From Serripes groenlandicus (taxonomy: Eukaryota > Mollusca > Bivalvia > Cardiida > Cardiidae): a stretch of 64,000 bases of DNA. Below the pieces are notes generated by a model, which worked only from the letters and a program-made list of their open reading frames with translations, had not been told where the DNA came from and did not search any database. How positions within the stretch are numbered: position 1 is the stretch's first letter; each line of letters starts with the position of its first letter. Positions 11,797-23,264 of this stretch are shown here, piece by piece. The stretch covers positions 12,162,043 to 12,226,042 of the forward strand of contig JASEVX010000017.1 in the NCBI GenBank assembly GCA_031761405.1. Reading direction: 5' to 3'. The position numbers were made by a program, and so were the translations under genes.

Positions 11797-12722
11797 TTGA
11801 GTTACACAGACGGTGGGTCCCCAATCGGTCATTTTATTTAAAATTTACTCGCTGTTTTGATCGGTTGTCATGCGTGATTAGTTCTGGTTTTCTGTGTAAA
11901 CAGCCATTGGTGATGGACAAGTGTTCAATCGGTTGAACAAACATTTCATGGGTTGCTGGTAGGTGACCGAAAGCAACTCAAACGGGGTTGGATCAGTGAT
12001 AAGGATGTTTTCATCGATAAAAATGCTGAAATACTATCGTTTTTTATCGTTTGTAAATCGGAGCTAAATCGACGTAACGCTGATTAATCGGTGTTTGATA
12101 GCTAGTCATCAGTGGTTAAACACTTTCCGTCAGATATGGCCGGTGATTCATATTTGGTTATCTTTGTCCGATCAGCGATATCGGTGATTAATAGCTTGCA
12201 TATCTCGTGATATAGGTTGCTGTTCGTTCTTTTATTAAAACAATATGTTTAAGTGATGAGAACCGATGATTTTTTTGCAGTTGAGTTGACCGATTGGCCA
12301 CTTACAAATTTAAACCCACCAATGACACGATGGCAGCAATCGATTATTCACAGATTGAATCCCTATTAACCACTGATCAAAACCGACGAAATCCCACATT
12401 TTAATTCTCATCTTTTTTCTATCGGTGGTATAAGTATTAGTTGATCGGTTGCTTATCGGTGGCTCATCGGTGGCTCATCGGTGATATCGGTTGTAGACAG
12501 GTTGTCAATCGGTTATTTGTAAAATGTTCACCGATCGAGAATTTTAAACATGTTTAAAAATCCCAATCGGTAATTTTTCACTGATAAAACTTATCTTTCC
12601 CAAATAGCAGTTGATAGGTGGAAAACAGGTGACCAATAGGTGATATCGGTGTTAAATACCTTGTCATCGGTTCACTCCAAAAAAACTACCGATCAATCAC
12701 CGATGGCTCTGTGTAACTGGGC
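11797..12722. mobile_element. Non-autonomous TIR element full of ATCGGT motifs
   Basis: Ends are inverted: GTTACACAGA near the start and TCTGTGTAAC at the end. The interior has many copies of ATCGGT/ACCGAT on both strands and no ORF. It lies inside the older repeat described at 10225-13095. Confidence 0.6.
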
Positions 12723-13278
12723 TGTTACATAATGATGTGATGGTTGGGAAGTGTTGTATAAAGTTTTAATGCATCAAGTATAGTAATTGAGATATTGTCG
12801 TCTTAGATGTAATTGAAATCAAAACTTTAACCAGAATCTTTAAGTCAAAAAGGGCCATAACTTCTATTATATGCAGGGTAAAGTTATCTTAATTGTTTAT
12901 TTACATCGGTGTGATAGTTTGGAGCATTGTAGTAAGTGTTAATGCATTACATCTAGTTGTAACTGAGCTATGTTGAAATATAATGTACTTAAATGCAAAA
13001 TCGTAACCAGAAGATGTGATGACGACGCCAACGCCAGGGTGAGTAGAATTAAGATAACCCTAACCTTATTCTCTGAATAGTCGAGCTAAAAATATGGAAT
13101 ATCTTTTTAAATGAAAGTAAAACTAATGGACAGTTTTAAACTATTATGGCAATTTAGTCAAAAGGAAAAATGTCTTCTTTTGCCACAAATTTATGTCATC
13201 TAAAGTCTTCTGCTGCAGATGCTTCAAAATGCAAAATTTTAAAGCATGTGAGAAAAATTTAAGCCATAAGTTAAAAAC

Positions 13279-13525
13279 AAGAGCATGATGATCCTATATC
13301 GCTCTGATTATTTTTTGATAGAACTTCAATAGTATTCAAAGTTTTTACTCTATACATATAAGCAAATTGAGCCCTGCTCGAGCAATTTCTTCTTTTGTAA
13401 CTATGTAAGCAAATTGAGCCCTGCTCGAGCAATTTCTTCTTTTGTAACTATGTTTTCAAAAAGCCGTCTGCTGCAGAGGCGTCAGATAGCGTCTATATGA
13501 GGGAAAGGGTTAATGCTCGGTCGAG
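13279..13525 (+). repeat. Short GAGCTAAAAA-type repeat with half a family A MITE inside
   Basis: Starts AACAAGAGCATGATGATCC, ends GTCGAGCTAAAAACA. Positions 13379-13513 are a MITE right half; its first 45 bases (GCCCTGCTCGAGCAATTTC...) are duplicated in tandem. A decayed MITE precedes it at about 13100-13262. Confidence 0.6.
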
Positions 13526-13855
13526 CTAAAAACACTATGATGATGTCGATATAAAAAAACTTGAAATAAATTCATCAAGTAGTCTGAACTCTATTAAAGT
13601 TTTCTTGTTATTCAATTTCATGAAGCTGCTTGCGGCAGTGTGCAGAAATAAAATCTCATTTGTCGATCAATGGCATAGAAAGAATCCTATTAACTTTCTT
13701 TTCTCTCCTGGCATTGCAGCAAAGTGACAACCTTGAGGTGAAAACAATTTGGTTTTTAAACACTGGATTTTTGTGTTTTTACTACGCTTTATATCTGCAA
13801 TTATAGATAATCAAATAATCAAATAATCATAATTCCCACATCAGAAAGTGGTTTG

Positions 13856-14087
13856 TAAACCCTTTCCCACATACAAAAAAATCTGCAGCAGACGACTTTG
13901 AAAACATTGTGTCAAAAATGTGTAGACTCTTTATAAATGTAAGAACAAATATGGAGCAAAGTTGAAAACATTGTGGCGAAAGGTGAAACTGCTCATAAAT
14001 ATGAGCAATTTCGTCTTTCGCAACAATGCTTCCAAAAGTCGTCTGCTGCAAAGACATAAGAGAGCGTCTATATATGGGAAAGGGTTA
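13856..14087 (-). mobile_element. Family A MITE, CCCACATAC subtype
   Basis: 232 bp; ends TAAACCCTTTCCC and GGGAAAGGGTTAT. The central palindrome is longer (GCTCATAAATATGAGC). Confidence 0.75.
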
Positions 14088-14125
14088 TACATTACAGATC
14101 AGTAGCAAGACTATTATAACAGACC

Positions 14126-14243
14126 ATATCAAGTGAAATGGTTATAACTAAAAACCTATTAACACTTATAAAGACGGCATTGCAGGTGATTTAGATATAA
14201 CCTTGGTAAAGAAATACCAATTTTAGTTACAACCGTTTCATAA
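14126..14243. mobile_element. Family C MITE, internally deleted
   Basis: Ends CAAGTGAAATGGTTATAACTA and TAGTTACAACCGTTTCA match the termini of the copies at 42581 and 52069; the middle palindrome is lost. Confidence 0.6.
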
Positions 14244-14252
14244 TTAACCTCT

Positions 14253-14418
14253 TTAACCCTTTCATACTTGGAACCTATTTTGTCAAAAAGTAGAAAATCT
14301 CTATTATTGAATGGATGACCTTATAATGACTAAAAGTGGAAAACATGTTGCAACAATGTTTTCAAAAGTCGTCTGCTGCAGATGCATCAAAATGCGTCCA
14401 TAGGTGGGAAAAGGTTAA
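14253..14418 (-). mobile_element. Family A MITE, internally deleted, sharing TTAA with the next copy
   Basis: 166 bp copy ending in GGGAAAAGGTTAA, where the TTAA at 14415 is also the start of the following element. Confidence 0.75.
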
Positions 14419-14644
14419 CCCTTTCCCTCATATAAACGCTTTCGGACGCCTCTGCAGCAGACGGCTTTTTGAAAACATAGTGACAAAAGAAGAAATTGCA
14501 CAAAACGTGCAATTTCGCCTTTTGCCACAATGTTTTCCACTTTTAGTCATAGGTTATCCATTCAATTATGGAGATTTTCTATGTTTTGACAAAATACATT
14601 CAAAGTCGTCTGCTGCAGAATTGTCGTATGAGGGAAAGGGTTAA
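14415..14644 (+). mobile_element. Family A MITE, full length, head-to-tail with previous
   Basis: 230 bp, GCACAAAACGTGC centre, intact termini. Confidence 0.85.
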
Positions 14645-14819
14645 GGGAAACACTAAAAGACAATCATGGTTCACAGAGATATAGAGATACGTTATCGGTT
14701 ATATAAATCAAGATCTTATCAAACCACTGTAATGTGTACTATTACCGCCAGCAGGGCCAAGATGAGATGTTCCAGGCGAAAAACTGGTACATACAGATCT
14801 TAGAAGAGTCTGAGTTTTA

Positions 14820-15120
14820 CAAATGCATAACCCTTTCCCACATGCAGACATAATTTGATGCATTATGTAGCAGATGCGACAAAATGGGTGCAGAGTTCAT
14901 TCTAGGATTTGAAAACAAGTGGAGAATTTTATCAAACTATTGATTTTATCAACAAATTGAGGCATTTCCCTTCATTTTCTTTGTAAAAAAAATCCCCATT
15001 CCGCATAAACTGAGGGGGGAATAATCAATATTTAAAACAGATTGAGAATTAGCACAATCCAGCCTCGTAGAATGGACACTGAACTGGTTTGCATATTGAA
15101 ATGATTGAAATTTAGTTATG
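14820..15120. repeat. Truncated family A end and dispersed segment also found at 35220-35390
   Basis: 14827-14880 is a MITE fragment. 14905-15055 (GGATTTGAAAACAAGTGGAG, AAATTGAGGCATTTCCCTTC, GGGGGGAATAA) recurs in diverged form at 35226-35390, so it is a repeat rather than an exon. Confidence 0.45.
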
Positions 15121-15140
15121 ATTACTGAAGCTAGAATTTT

Positions 15141-15373
15141 TTAACCCTTTCCCTCATATAGACGTTTTCTGATGCCTCTGCAGCAGACGACTTTATGAAA
15201 ACATAGTGACATAAGAAGAAATTGCTCAAAAATGAGCAATTTCTCCTTTTGCCACAATATTTTCCACTGTTAGTCATTGGTTATCTATTCTGAATTAAAG
15301 AGAATTTCTATTTTTTGACAAAATATGTTAAAAGTCGTCTGCTGCAGAATTGTCATATGAGGGAAAGGATTAA
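15141..15373 (+). mobile_element. Family A MITE, full length
   Basis: 233 bp, ends TTAACCCTTTCCC and GGGAAAGGATTAA. Confidence 0.85.
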
Positions 15374-15584
15374 TGGTTCCAGGAAATCTCATGCCAATGA
15401 GTGACTGGAACGGCTCTTACTGTATACAACTACCAAAATGTGCAGCTTTTGAAAGGATTTGAGTCTGTGAATGTTTATCCTACTTAAATTAAAACACAGC
15501 TGAGTGTTTTCAAATACTGAAAGCTCCTACTTGTAGTTATACATGTAGATGCATTTTGAACATTTGCAAGAAAACTTTTTGGGG

Positions 15585-16036
15585 AAAAAATAATGTGGCA
15601 AATGGAGATATTCTGGTCACGATGAGCAAATTCTCTATTTCCGACAATATTTTCAAGTTTATTCCTTAATTTATAGAGATTATTTATATTTTTGCCTCAA
15701 TCTTTTTCAGTTGTCTGCTGAAAATGTGTTACATTTTGGGAAAGGGCTGATATTATCAGCCAAATAAAATCATAATATAAAAGCTTGCTCTATTTTGAGA
15801 TAGGGAATTTAATTTCCATACTAATATCTCTTGGATGTTTTCACATGTCGGATGTACTCACATTTTGGATGTTTTTAATGTCGGTGTGCTGCAGATTTTG
15901 GTGTATGTTGGACACAGTAAAACATTGCTGTACAATAATAACAATTAAGCTATCTTTTATGGTGATTTTTCAGGTTTTTGTTACTTTGTTTTCAAATTCG
16001 TTTGCTGCAGATTTGTTGTATGTGGGAAAGGGTTGA
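15585..16036. mobile_element. Two decayed family A copies
   Basis: 15585-15750 ends GGGAAAGGGCTGA. 15960-16036 is a right end (TTTGCTGCAGATTTGTTG, GGGAAAGGGTTGA). Confidence 0.55.
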
Positions 16037-16191
16037 ACGTAACTTGCTATGACCAGACCAGCGATTAAGTCAACACTGGTCTCCTGCGGCCAAGGTCCTC
16101 TTTATCTTCAATGGGCCCTGCTTCTGACAAATCTGTATGTATGTTTATAAAAACAGTTCTACTGTAGAATATTTTGAGTACATCATTTCAG

Positions 16192-16419
16192 TTAACCCTT
16201 TTCCACAAACAAAAAATCTGCAGTAGACGACTTTGAAAACAGTGTGACAAAAACCAGAAAAATCTGCATAAAAGATGGCTTAATTGTTATATAAAGTTGA
16301 AAATATGTGGCCAAAGGAGAAATTGCTCATCATGAGCAATTTCACCTTTGGCCACATTGTATTCAAAAGTCGTCTGCTGCTATTGCGTCAATATGCGTCT
16401 GCAGGTGGAAAAGGATTAA
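16192..16419 (-). mobile_element. Family A MITE
   Basis: TTAA-bounded, 228 bp, centre GCTCATCATGAGC, ends CCCTTTTCCAC and GGAAAAGGATTAA. Confidence 0.75.
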
Positions 16420-16496
16420 AGAGTTCAACAGTTCATTAGAATGGTGTTTAATGTCATTTACAACATTATTTCAGCTTCATCAAAGTGTTTCATTGG

Positions 16497-16977
16497 TTAA
16501 CCCTTTCCGACAAATTAAAATCTGCAGCAGATGACTTTCAAAAAATCCAGGCAAAACTAGAACTGTGAGTGAACTCACAAAAGGATACCCCCTGTTGCGC
16601 TTACAAGACATATGGACAGACAGACGGACGGGTATATTTCCGACCGGGATAATCTTACTTCATGCACATCCTCAGGTTGTGTACTGCAACTGTGTATAGT
16701 TTCATCAGAATCGGTCCAGCCGTTAAGGAGAAGTTGCGCTTACAAGACATATGGACAGACAGACGGACGAACTGATGGACAGACAGATGGACGGACAGGG
16801 TGATTCCTATATACCCACCCAAAAAAAAAATTGTTTGTGGGGGGTATAAAAATGGAAAATCTCATTAAATGAAAGTATAATGACTGGAAAAGTGCTTGGT
16901 TTTCAGCAAGTTCTCACAATTCTTTCAAAGTCTGCTGCGGAGGCGTCAAAAACAGTCTGTATCTGGGAAAGGGTTAA
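16497..16977 (-). mobile_element. Family A MITE with a nested insertion
   Basis: The ends (TTAACCCTTTCCGAC and GGGAAAGGGTTAA) are intact, but about 280 bp of foreign repeat (16569-16851, with ACATATGGACAGACAGACGG twice and a GGGGGGTATAA end) interrupt the copy. Confidence 0.7.
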
Positions 16978-17149
16978 TAAGCACTAAGCAGTACTACTGG
17001 CATTAAATTTTGATGTCCCAACAACATGCAATACATCAGTTGAAATGCTATCCTGCAAGTGTCATTGTATTGATTGCATAGGGTAGCAGCTTCTGAAAAG
17101 AAATTGTAATGATCGAGTCATTCAGAATTACTTTATTATAGTCAGGGCT

Positions 17150-17310
17150 CTCACGTGGGGGCGATTTGGGCGAAGTGGTCGCCTAAAAAGTTCCGACTTC
17201 GCCCATTCACTCGATCAAAGCGAAGTCGACTTCGCCCAAATTCTCAGTCAAAGCGAAGTTGACTTCGCCGACAATTTTGTCCTATCATCGGACACTGTTA
17301 AAATGATCAC
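17150..17310. repeat. Palindromic GCGAAGTCGACTTCGC motifs
   Basis: TTGGGCGAAGT, CGAAGTCGACTTCGCCCA and AGCGAAGTTGACTTCGCC recur within 130 bp, forming overlapping inverted repeats. Confidence 0.5.
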
Positions 17311-17439
17311 GGTCACGCACCATGTCGAATCGATGTATACAGTTCTCGATATACACAGTTGCGTAATCAGTTATTTGACAACTGAGAGTGTATATCTCAG
17401 TACTGGTTTGTTACTGAAGATGATAAATACCCCCTAAAC

Positions 17440-17690
17440 AGCACCTTGACCTACACCATAACTTAATAAGTAAAAGGGCCATAACTCTGTAAAATAACAT
17501 GCAATTGTAACCCCTTAAGGATAATCACATCTCCTCTTGGTGTAGAAGCTTCATGTAAAATGTTATTAAATTCCACCCAGTGGTGTGTAAGAAATAGGCC
17601 GGACAAAATATGGCTTCCGACCGACAGACAGATAGCCCGACAAAGTGACTCCTATATACCCCCTCTTCTTCGAAGGGGATATAATAATTA
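17440..17690 (+). repeat. Dispersed bivalve repeat fragment
   Basis: It runs from AAATACCCCCTAAACAGC to CCTATATACCCCCTCTTC, with AAAAGGGCCATAACTCTG and a GACCGACAGACAGATAG near its end. The termini resemble those of the insertion at 16569-16851. Confidence 0.5.
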
Positions 17691-17928
17691 TATACTTGAA
17701 TTTAGAAAATATATGAACAATTTAATCCAAAAAATAATATTTATCTTGAAAAGGTTTGAATTCTGCTGATGGCTCAATTTCTAGAAACTACTGTAAACAT
17801 AAACATTTTTTTTAGGAGATAAAAAAAGCTATGAAAAATGTGAATTAAGATATAAACTTGGGAGTTCAAAGGAATTATAAATACCCCTGTCAGAACCTAA
17901 GGTTTATAACATTCAATCATTGACTGAC

Positions 17929-18014
17929 CTTGCCTCTGTGAAAACCAGCAATTGCATGGAACTGCAACTGGTGTAGATTCAGATCAGCCACCCCATCCAT
18001 CCACACAGTCTGAT
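17929..18014 (-). CDS. Possible isolated exon (weak)
   Basis: Minus-strand 86 nt between an acceptor-like TGCATTCAG and a donor AAG/GTCAGT, open in one frame: VWMDGVADLNLHQLQFHAIA then GFHRGK. A plus-strand frame is also open across the same bases, so strand is unproven, and no adjacent exon was linked. The family is not recognised. Confidence 0.28.
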
Positions 18015-18133
18015 CTGAATGCAGTCAATTTAAGTCACAAAAGGTTAAAGTTTCTGCAGAGCAGTATCTGTTTGGTAAAGATGCTTCAACAAAGAAGTGC
18101 ATGCAGGTCCCCCCCCCGTTAAATATTTAAATA

Positions 18134-18359
18134 TTTACCCTTCCCCACAATTAGACGCTTTCTGACGCCTCTGCAGCAGACGACTTTTGAAACCTATTGC
18201 AGCAAAAAAAGAAATTGCTCATGATGAGCTGAATTTCTCCTTTTGTCAAAATGAACTCTTTTCAGAAATTATACCTACATTTATAGAGTTTTTCACTGTT
18301 TTTGCCTCGTAGTTTTCAAGTCTTCTGCTGCAGATTTGTTGTATGTGGGAAAGGGTTAA
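18134..18359 (+). mobile_element. Family A MITE
   Basis: 226 bp, left end TTTACCCTTCCCCAC diverged, right end GGGAAAGGGTTAA intact, preceded by a C10 run at 18109-18118. Confidence 0.75.
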
Positions 18360-18482
18360 TGACATAACTTTGGTAAGGTTTGTTTCAAACGGCAGTACCC
18401 CTCAATTAGACTTACATAATAACACAGATTTGCCATTATTTGCCTAAATTGTCCTATATGCATCTGCACATTGTAAATGGTT

Positions 18483-20661
18483 TAAACCCTTTCCCTCAGA
18501 CGCTTTCGGTAACTATAATATTCGGACGTTTTCTTTATCTGTTAAAAATATTTGTTGATGATTTATTTATAAATACCGATTATCACTTCGGAAACTATGA
18601 ATTGGAAGTGATTTATTTATTCTGTATGCATAACTACGGGCCCCCATAACTACTTGGAAAATATGCAGCCTCAGTAGCCTCGTTCCTAATGGATTCCTCC
18701 CCGTATAATGAATTTGATTGGTCAGAATTGAAATAATAAATACGTCATCAATCTATTCTGAAGAGGTACTTTCCGAGATTCCAAAATGGCGGATGTCAAA
18801 TAAATTTTTGCCGAGATTTTTCGAAATTTCGACTCTGAAGCAGAATTTGAGGGCATTGAAAGTGCTGATTTGTTAGATATTAGTAAGACGACTTTATTCT
18901 TCTCTGCCATATCTTGATAATGACATTTCCCGCGATTAACAGCTGAATTGTTCGCAAGAAATTAGCGAACCACTCATCCCCTTATTCGGCCTGGACCTTT
19001 TGTTGACATTGCCAGTAAAGCTTTACCGGTTGTCATCATTATTAAAATCAAATAAATAAACACTAAATTTTTTGTTTAAATATATGTATATCTCAAATGA
19101 CCCTTTGCTTTGTCATATTTATTAAAATCAAATAAATAAACATTTTTTATTTTTGTTTAAATAGATGTGTAACCAAAACGTCCCAGTTATGACACACGTA
19201 TCAATGACATAAGAACTATAATTTCTCCTTTAAGTCCCCCCATTTCTACCTAAATCAATGTTTGCACTGCAAGTTTGCCCATGAAAACGTGTAAAATTAA
19301 TAAAATAAAATTTATTTAATAAAAGTAAATAAATAAATAAGCATTCCTGTTAATGACAAATACAAAACTTCCAAAATTCTGACAAAAATTCCTAAAATTT
19401 TGACCAGGAATTTCAAAATTCCTTGAATTGGCCCTTAATGAAAGCACTGAACATAGTGACAAAAGCAGAAATGGCTCAAAACAAGCAATTTCTCCTTTTG
19501 CCACAATGTTTTCCACTTTCATTAGTCGCCGGGCAGAAGCCCGCGACTTCTATTTTTAATAGCTTTTCGGAAATCACATGGGAGGGCGGCTTATTATTAG
19601 AAAGAAACAAATCTAGATGATTTGAACATATTACAATTGTGGTTGTTTACGAACACTAATAAATGACACATCTAAAATGAAATAAATATTCCGATTTTTT
19701 AATGTTTGCAGTTTTTTTTATTTCACTCGCATTTAAGTTTTTTGTCTTATTTACGAAGACAAAAGTGGTCCCTTCAAGACGTGAACCAACACCCCCTAAT
19801 GCAGACTCTTATGTGTCATCATTGAGGTCAATTTCGGATTCTCATTTTAATAGCAATTTTAACTTACTAAATGTTGTTTTCATGTTCAAAGAGATGTCTT
19901 GATTTGTGTAGAATTCATTTAATAATGTTAATCCATGAATATCTAAAGTAGGAACTGTTTCTAAGCTAAATATAGACCCTATTCTGTTGTGTAGTTTCGT
20001 GACCTTTAACATCGATTTTCGCGCATGCGCATTTCGATATGAAAAAGCGAGTGATATTATTTTATTTTAGACAAGTACAAGACGAATGTTTGACGCAAAG
20101 TGTCAAAGAGAAGCCGCAATATTTCGTTGTACATACATATACATGTAGAAATAAGAAAAAAAGAACATTTTTAAATCCACAAACAATAGAACAATTTAAA
20201 CTGTAGACGGTAATGCTGATATATTTCTCCTTTTGAAGACTTTTGTTTTCTTCAAATTACCTCCCTTTAAAGCAATACCAGGATATTTACCTTGTGATTC
20301 GAATAAGATTGACAAACATTGAAATTATATGAATGAATACTATTATTTAAATAAGTAACAACAGCAAAATTAAATTTAAGCCAAAATAAATGTGTACACA
20401 TTTCGTTAATTTTTTATAGATACCCTAATGTATAGGTATGAATATAAAATTTATAAGCAAATGTTTGAATAGACTAAGGAAAGTCAAGAATACATAAATA
20501 AATCAATGCAGTCTTTTCCGGCGACATTGATGCCTTGCATCAACTTTCTCTTGTTATTTCATGATATATATAATCCATTCAATTATGGTGATTTTCTATT
20601 TTGTGAGAAAAATATGTTCAAAGTCGTCTCCTGTAGAATTGTCGTATATGGGAAAGGGTTT
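18483..20661 (+). mobile_element. One family A MITE split into three parts by two insertions
   Basis: Parts at 18483-18511 (left end), 19447-19522 (centre to TTTTCCACTTTCATTAG) and 20566-20661 (AATCCATTCAATTATGG to GGGAAAGGGTTTAA) are collinear with the consensus. The insertions are about 935 bp (18512-19446) and about 1,040 bp (19523-20565). The second begins TCGCCGGGCAGAAGCCCGCG and has CCGGCGACA near its end, suggesting an inverted-terminus element. Confidence 0.6.
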
Positions 20662-20740
20662 AAAGTAACTTCCTCTTCTATAAAGTAAGTGTGGTAAGAG
20701 AATGAAAATATAACTTGTGAACATGTAAGCAACCATTTAA

Positions 20741-20972
20741 TTAACCCTTTCCCTCATATAGACGCTTTCTGACGCCTCTGTAGCAGACAGCTTATTGAAA
20801 ACATATTGACAAAAGAAGAAATTGCTCAAAACAAGCAATTTCTCCTTTTAACACAATGTTTTCCACTTTTAGTCATAGGTTATCCATTCAATTATAGAGA
20901 TTTTCTATCTTTTGACAAAAAATGTTCAAAGTCATCTGCTGCAGAATTGTCATATGAGGGAAACGGGTTATA
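20741..20972 (+). mobile_element. Family A MITE, full length
   Basis: 232 bp copy ending GGGAAACGGGTTAT, immediately left of the GC-rich block. Confidence 0.8.
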
Positions 20973-20984
20973 GAAGGAGTGCCT

Positions 20985-20990
20985 GGAATG

Positions 20991-21022
<32 letters not shown>

Positions 21023-22455
21023 GATCAACGCTCTACAGCCGGCTCGTCATCTGAAGGGGACTGCCCCCCCCCCCCCCCCCGTCAGACGAGGAGGTGGGAG
21101 AATGTCGAGCCCTACGATGCTCGACTCTAATCCGTCTTTCAACTGAAAGATACAACAGTCTTATAAAAGTAGGAGGAGGGATTGAAAATAATATTCAATC
21201 TGTGTGTACTTTATTGTTGTGTTAAGGTGTCGATCATGTGATATGAACCTCCTCTCCGCAGTAGAGAGAGGTCGCACTGGATCGAGTTATTCCGATCGGG
21301 GGTTTGCCTTTCTAAGGACTGCCTCTTCGAAAGGTGTCCTTCCGGGAACAGTGAATTCCCATAAGGTGGGTATTGCTGATCCCGGTAGGCTTGGTTAACC
21401 CGCCTATCACCGATCCGTTACATCTTTTGAAACGGAGCTTGGTATCGGGGAAGGAGTGTAATCCCTAAAGAAGTACAATTTTCCCCTTGGAGAAACGGAA
21501 AGATTTCTCTGTCCTGTACTCCCTATAACTGGATATCTGAGCCTCAGGTGCGTAATGACCAGTGTTTTGAATATCCGTACTCTTCTATTCTCATTCTTTT
21601 GAGGAGTGTAATCCCTACAGAAGAACACTGTTCCCCTTGGAGAACGGAAAAATTTATCTGTCCTGTACTCCCTATAACCGATGTTAGACGGTTGAATTCG
21701 GAGCCTGGTGCGTAATGACCAGTGTTTTGAATATCCGTATAGACCGGTTGTGCGAAGAACGAGTGATACTAGTATCAATTCGGTCGTGAAGCACGGAGCC
21801 CGGTTGACCGGTCGCACCATGGCTTAACGACTGCTCGTTACCTTGACTGCCCACTGCCCGGTCGCGTCATGTTCAACTGACCGCCCGGTTGCCCGGTCGC
21901 GTCATGTTAAACTGACTGCCCGGTTGCGTCATGGCTTAATGACTGACCGGTCGCGTCATCGCTAAATGACTGCCTGGTTACCCGGAGTCATATAAGTTTT
22001 GCTCGCAAGCATTACCCAGTTGACTAATGATAGGCAGTTGTGAAGCTGCTCTATCACCGGTCTCCAAAGAATTCTGTCCGCAGACATTATAATTTGGCAC
22101 TCTGTAAGCGTCCGAAGACTGCTTACTGCAGAGTGTGGTGTTAGAGGTGCAGACGGTAGCTCACTCTTGAGCGGTTGTGCGGAGTGAAGAAGGCACAGCT
22201 CTGACCTTCTGCTCACTCAACACAGCCGCGGAGTCTGATTGTTGGGAGAACCCCTCAAACTCCGCTTCACTCGTAGAGCTAAGAGAAACCTTTTTAGGGG
22301 TCTTCTTACTCTTCCAGCTTTTGTGAGTCCTCCTCAACCAAGACTGTTTCCAAACGGAAGCAGGCCAGGAAGAGAAGTACTCACAGGGTGAATCCTGTGT
22401 GTACTTAGTGAACGCAAAACAGGACAGACCCGTGTCTAATACAGCCGTTATGAGT
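20985..22455. other. GC-rich block of unknown origin with long G and C tracts
   Basis: A run of about 30 G (20993-21020) and about 18 C (21065-21080) bracket a 45 bp segment. The rest is much richer in G+C than its surroundings. A 150-160 bp unit is duplicated (GGAGTGTAATCCCT at 21453 and 21603; CCAGTGTTTTGAATATCCG at 21559 and 21719). TGACTGCCCGGTTG/CCGGTCGCGTCAT motifs recur at 21800-21990. ORFs here follow the duplication and look non-coding. Source unknown. Confidence 0.5.
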
Positions 22456-22460
22456 CACGC

Positions 22461-22533
22461 CTTCTTCTTTTGTCACTATGTTTTCAAAAAGCAGAGGCAT
22501 CAGAAAGCGTCTATATGAGGGAAAGGGGTATCA
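22461..22533 (-). mobile_element. Family A MITE right half
   Basis: CTTTTGTCACTATGTTTTC to GGGAAAGGGGTA; the left half is absent. Confidence 0.7.
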
Positions 22534-22609
22534 CTCGTAATAATATGCGCATTATATGTTGAGTGAATACTGAAAATGAATGAGTGATTAAGGGAGGCTA
22601 GTATTCACC

Positions 22610-22839
22610 TTAACCCTTTCCCTCATATAAACGCTTTCGGACGCCTCTGCAGCAGACGGCTTTTTGAAAACATAGTCACAAAAGAAGAAATTGCACAAAA
22701 CGTGCAATTTCTCCTTTTGCCACAATGTTTTCCACTTTTAGTCATAGGTTATCCATTCAATTATGGAGATTTTCTATGTTTTGACAAAATACGTTCAAAG
22801 TCGTCCACTGCAGAATTGTCGTATGAGGGAAAGGGTTAA
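22610..22839 (+). mobile_element. Family A MITE, full length
   Basis: 230 bp; shares its right TTAA with the next copy. Confidence 0.85.
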
Positions 22840-23052
22840 CGCTTTTCCCACATACAACAAATCTGCAGTAGACAACTTCAAAATATGAAAAATCTCCATT
22901 ATTGAACGTTTGATTATTGAATAGAGTTGAGATAAATTGTGGCAAATGGAGAAATTGTTCATTATGAGCAATTTCTCCTTTTGCCACACTGATTTCAAAA
23001 GTTGTCTGCTGCAGAAGCGTCCGAAAGCATTCTGTTTGTGGGAAATTGTTAA
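22836..23052 (-). mobile_element. Family A MITE, CCCACATAC subtype, abutting
   Basis: Starts at the shared TTAA and ends GGGAAATTGTTAA. Confidence 0.75.
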
Positions 23053-23124
23053 GGCCTCTGTAAAATCCCTCAAAAAGAATATGTAGATGTTCAACTAAGG
23101 AACATTTTAGTCAAAATATTTGTT

Positions 23125-23257
23125 TTAACCCTTTCCCTCATATAGAGACTTTTTGACGCCGCTGCTAGGTTATCCATCAATTATAGAGATTTTCTATTTT
23201 TTTACAAAATATGTTCAGTCGTCTGCTGCAAAATTGCCGTATGAGGGAAAGGGTTAA
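23125..23257 (+). mobile_element. Family A MITE with 100 bp internal deletion
   Basis: 133 bp, both termini perfect (TTAACCCTTTCCC, GGGAAAGGGTTAA); the centre is missing between GACGCCGCTGC and TAGGTTATCC. Confidence 0.8.
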
Positions 23258-23264
23258 ATTGGGC

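Larger units (their letters stand above)
10225..13095 (+). repeat. Old 'GGGCCATAATTTGCATTATATGC' bivalve repeat carrying two nested insertions
   Basis: Pieces of one element surround two insertions: 10225-10404, 11740-11796 and 12723-13095 (last part with AAAAGGGCCATAACTTC, GACGACGCCAACGCCAGGG and end TAGTCGAGCTAAAAAT). The order is collinear with related elements known from bivalve genomes. Confidence 0.55.

Noticed and set aside
14336..14644. 102-codon ORF across 14336-14644
   Set aside because: It lies wholly over two family A MITEs. The same peptide fragments appear wherever that MITE occurs, so it is not a gene.
14755..14830. Plus-strand stretch QDEMFQAKNWYIQILEESEF
   Set aside because: Looks coding but has no donor and no linked exon; too short to call.
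21407..21820. 137-codon minus-strand ORF in the GC-rich block
   Set aside because: Its protein repeats because the DNA is duplicated. It has no recognisable domain and open frames are favoured by composition.
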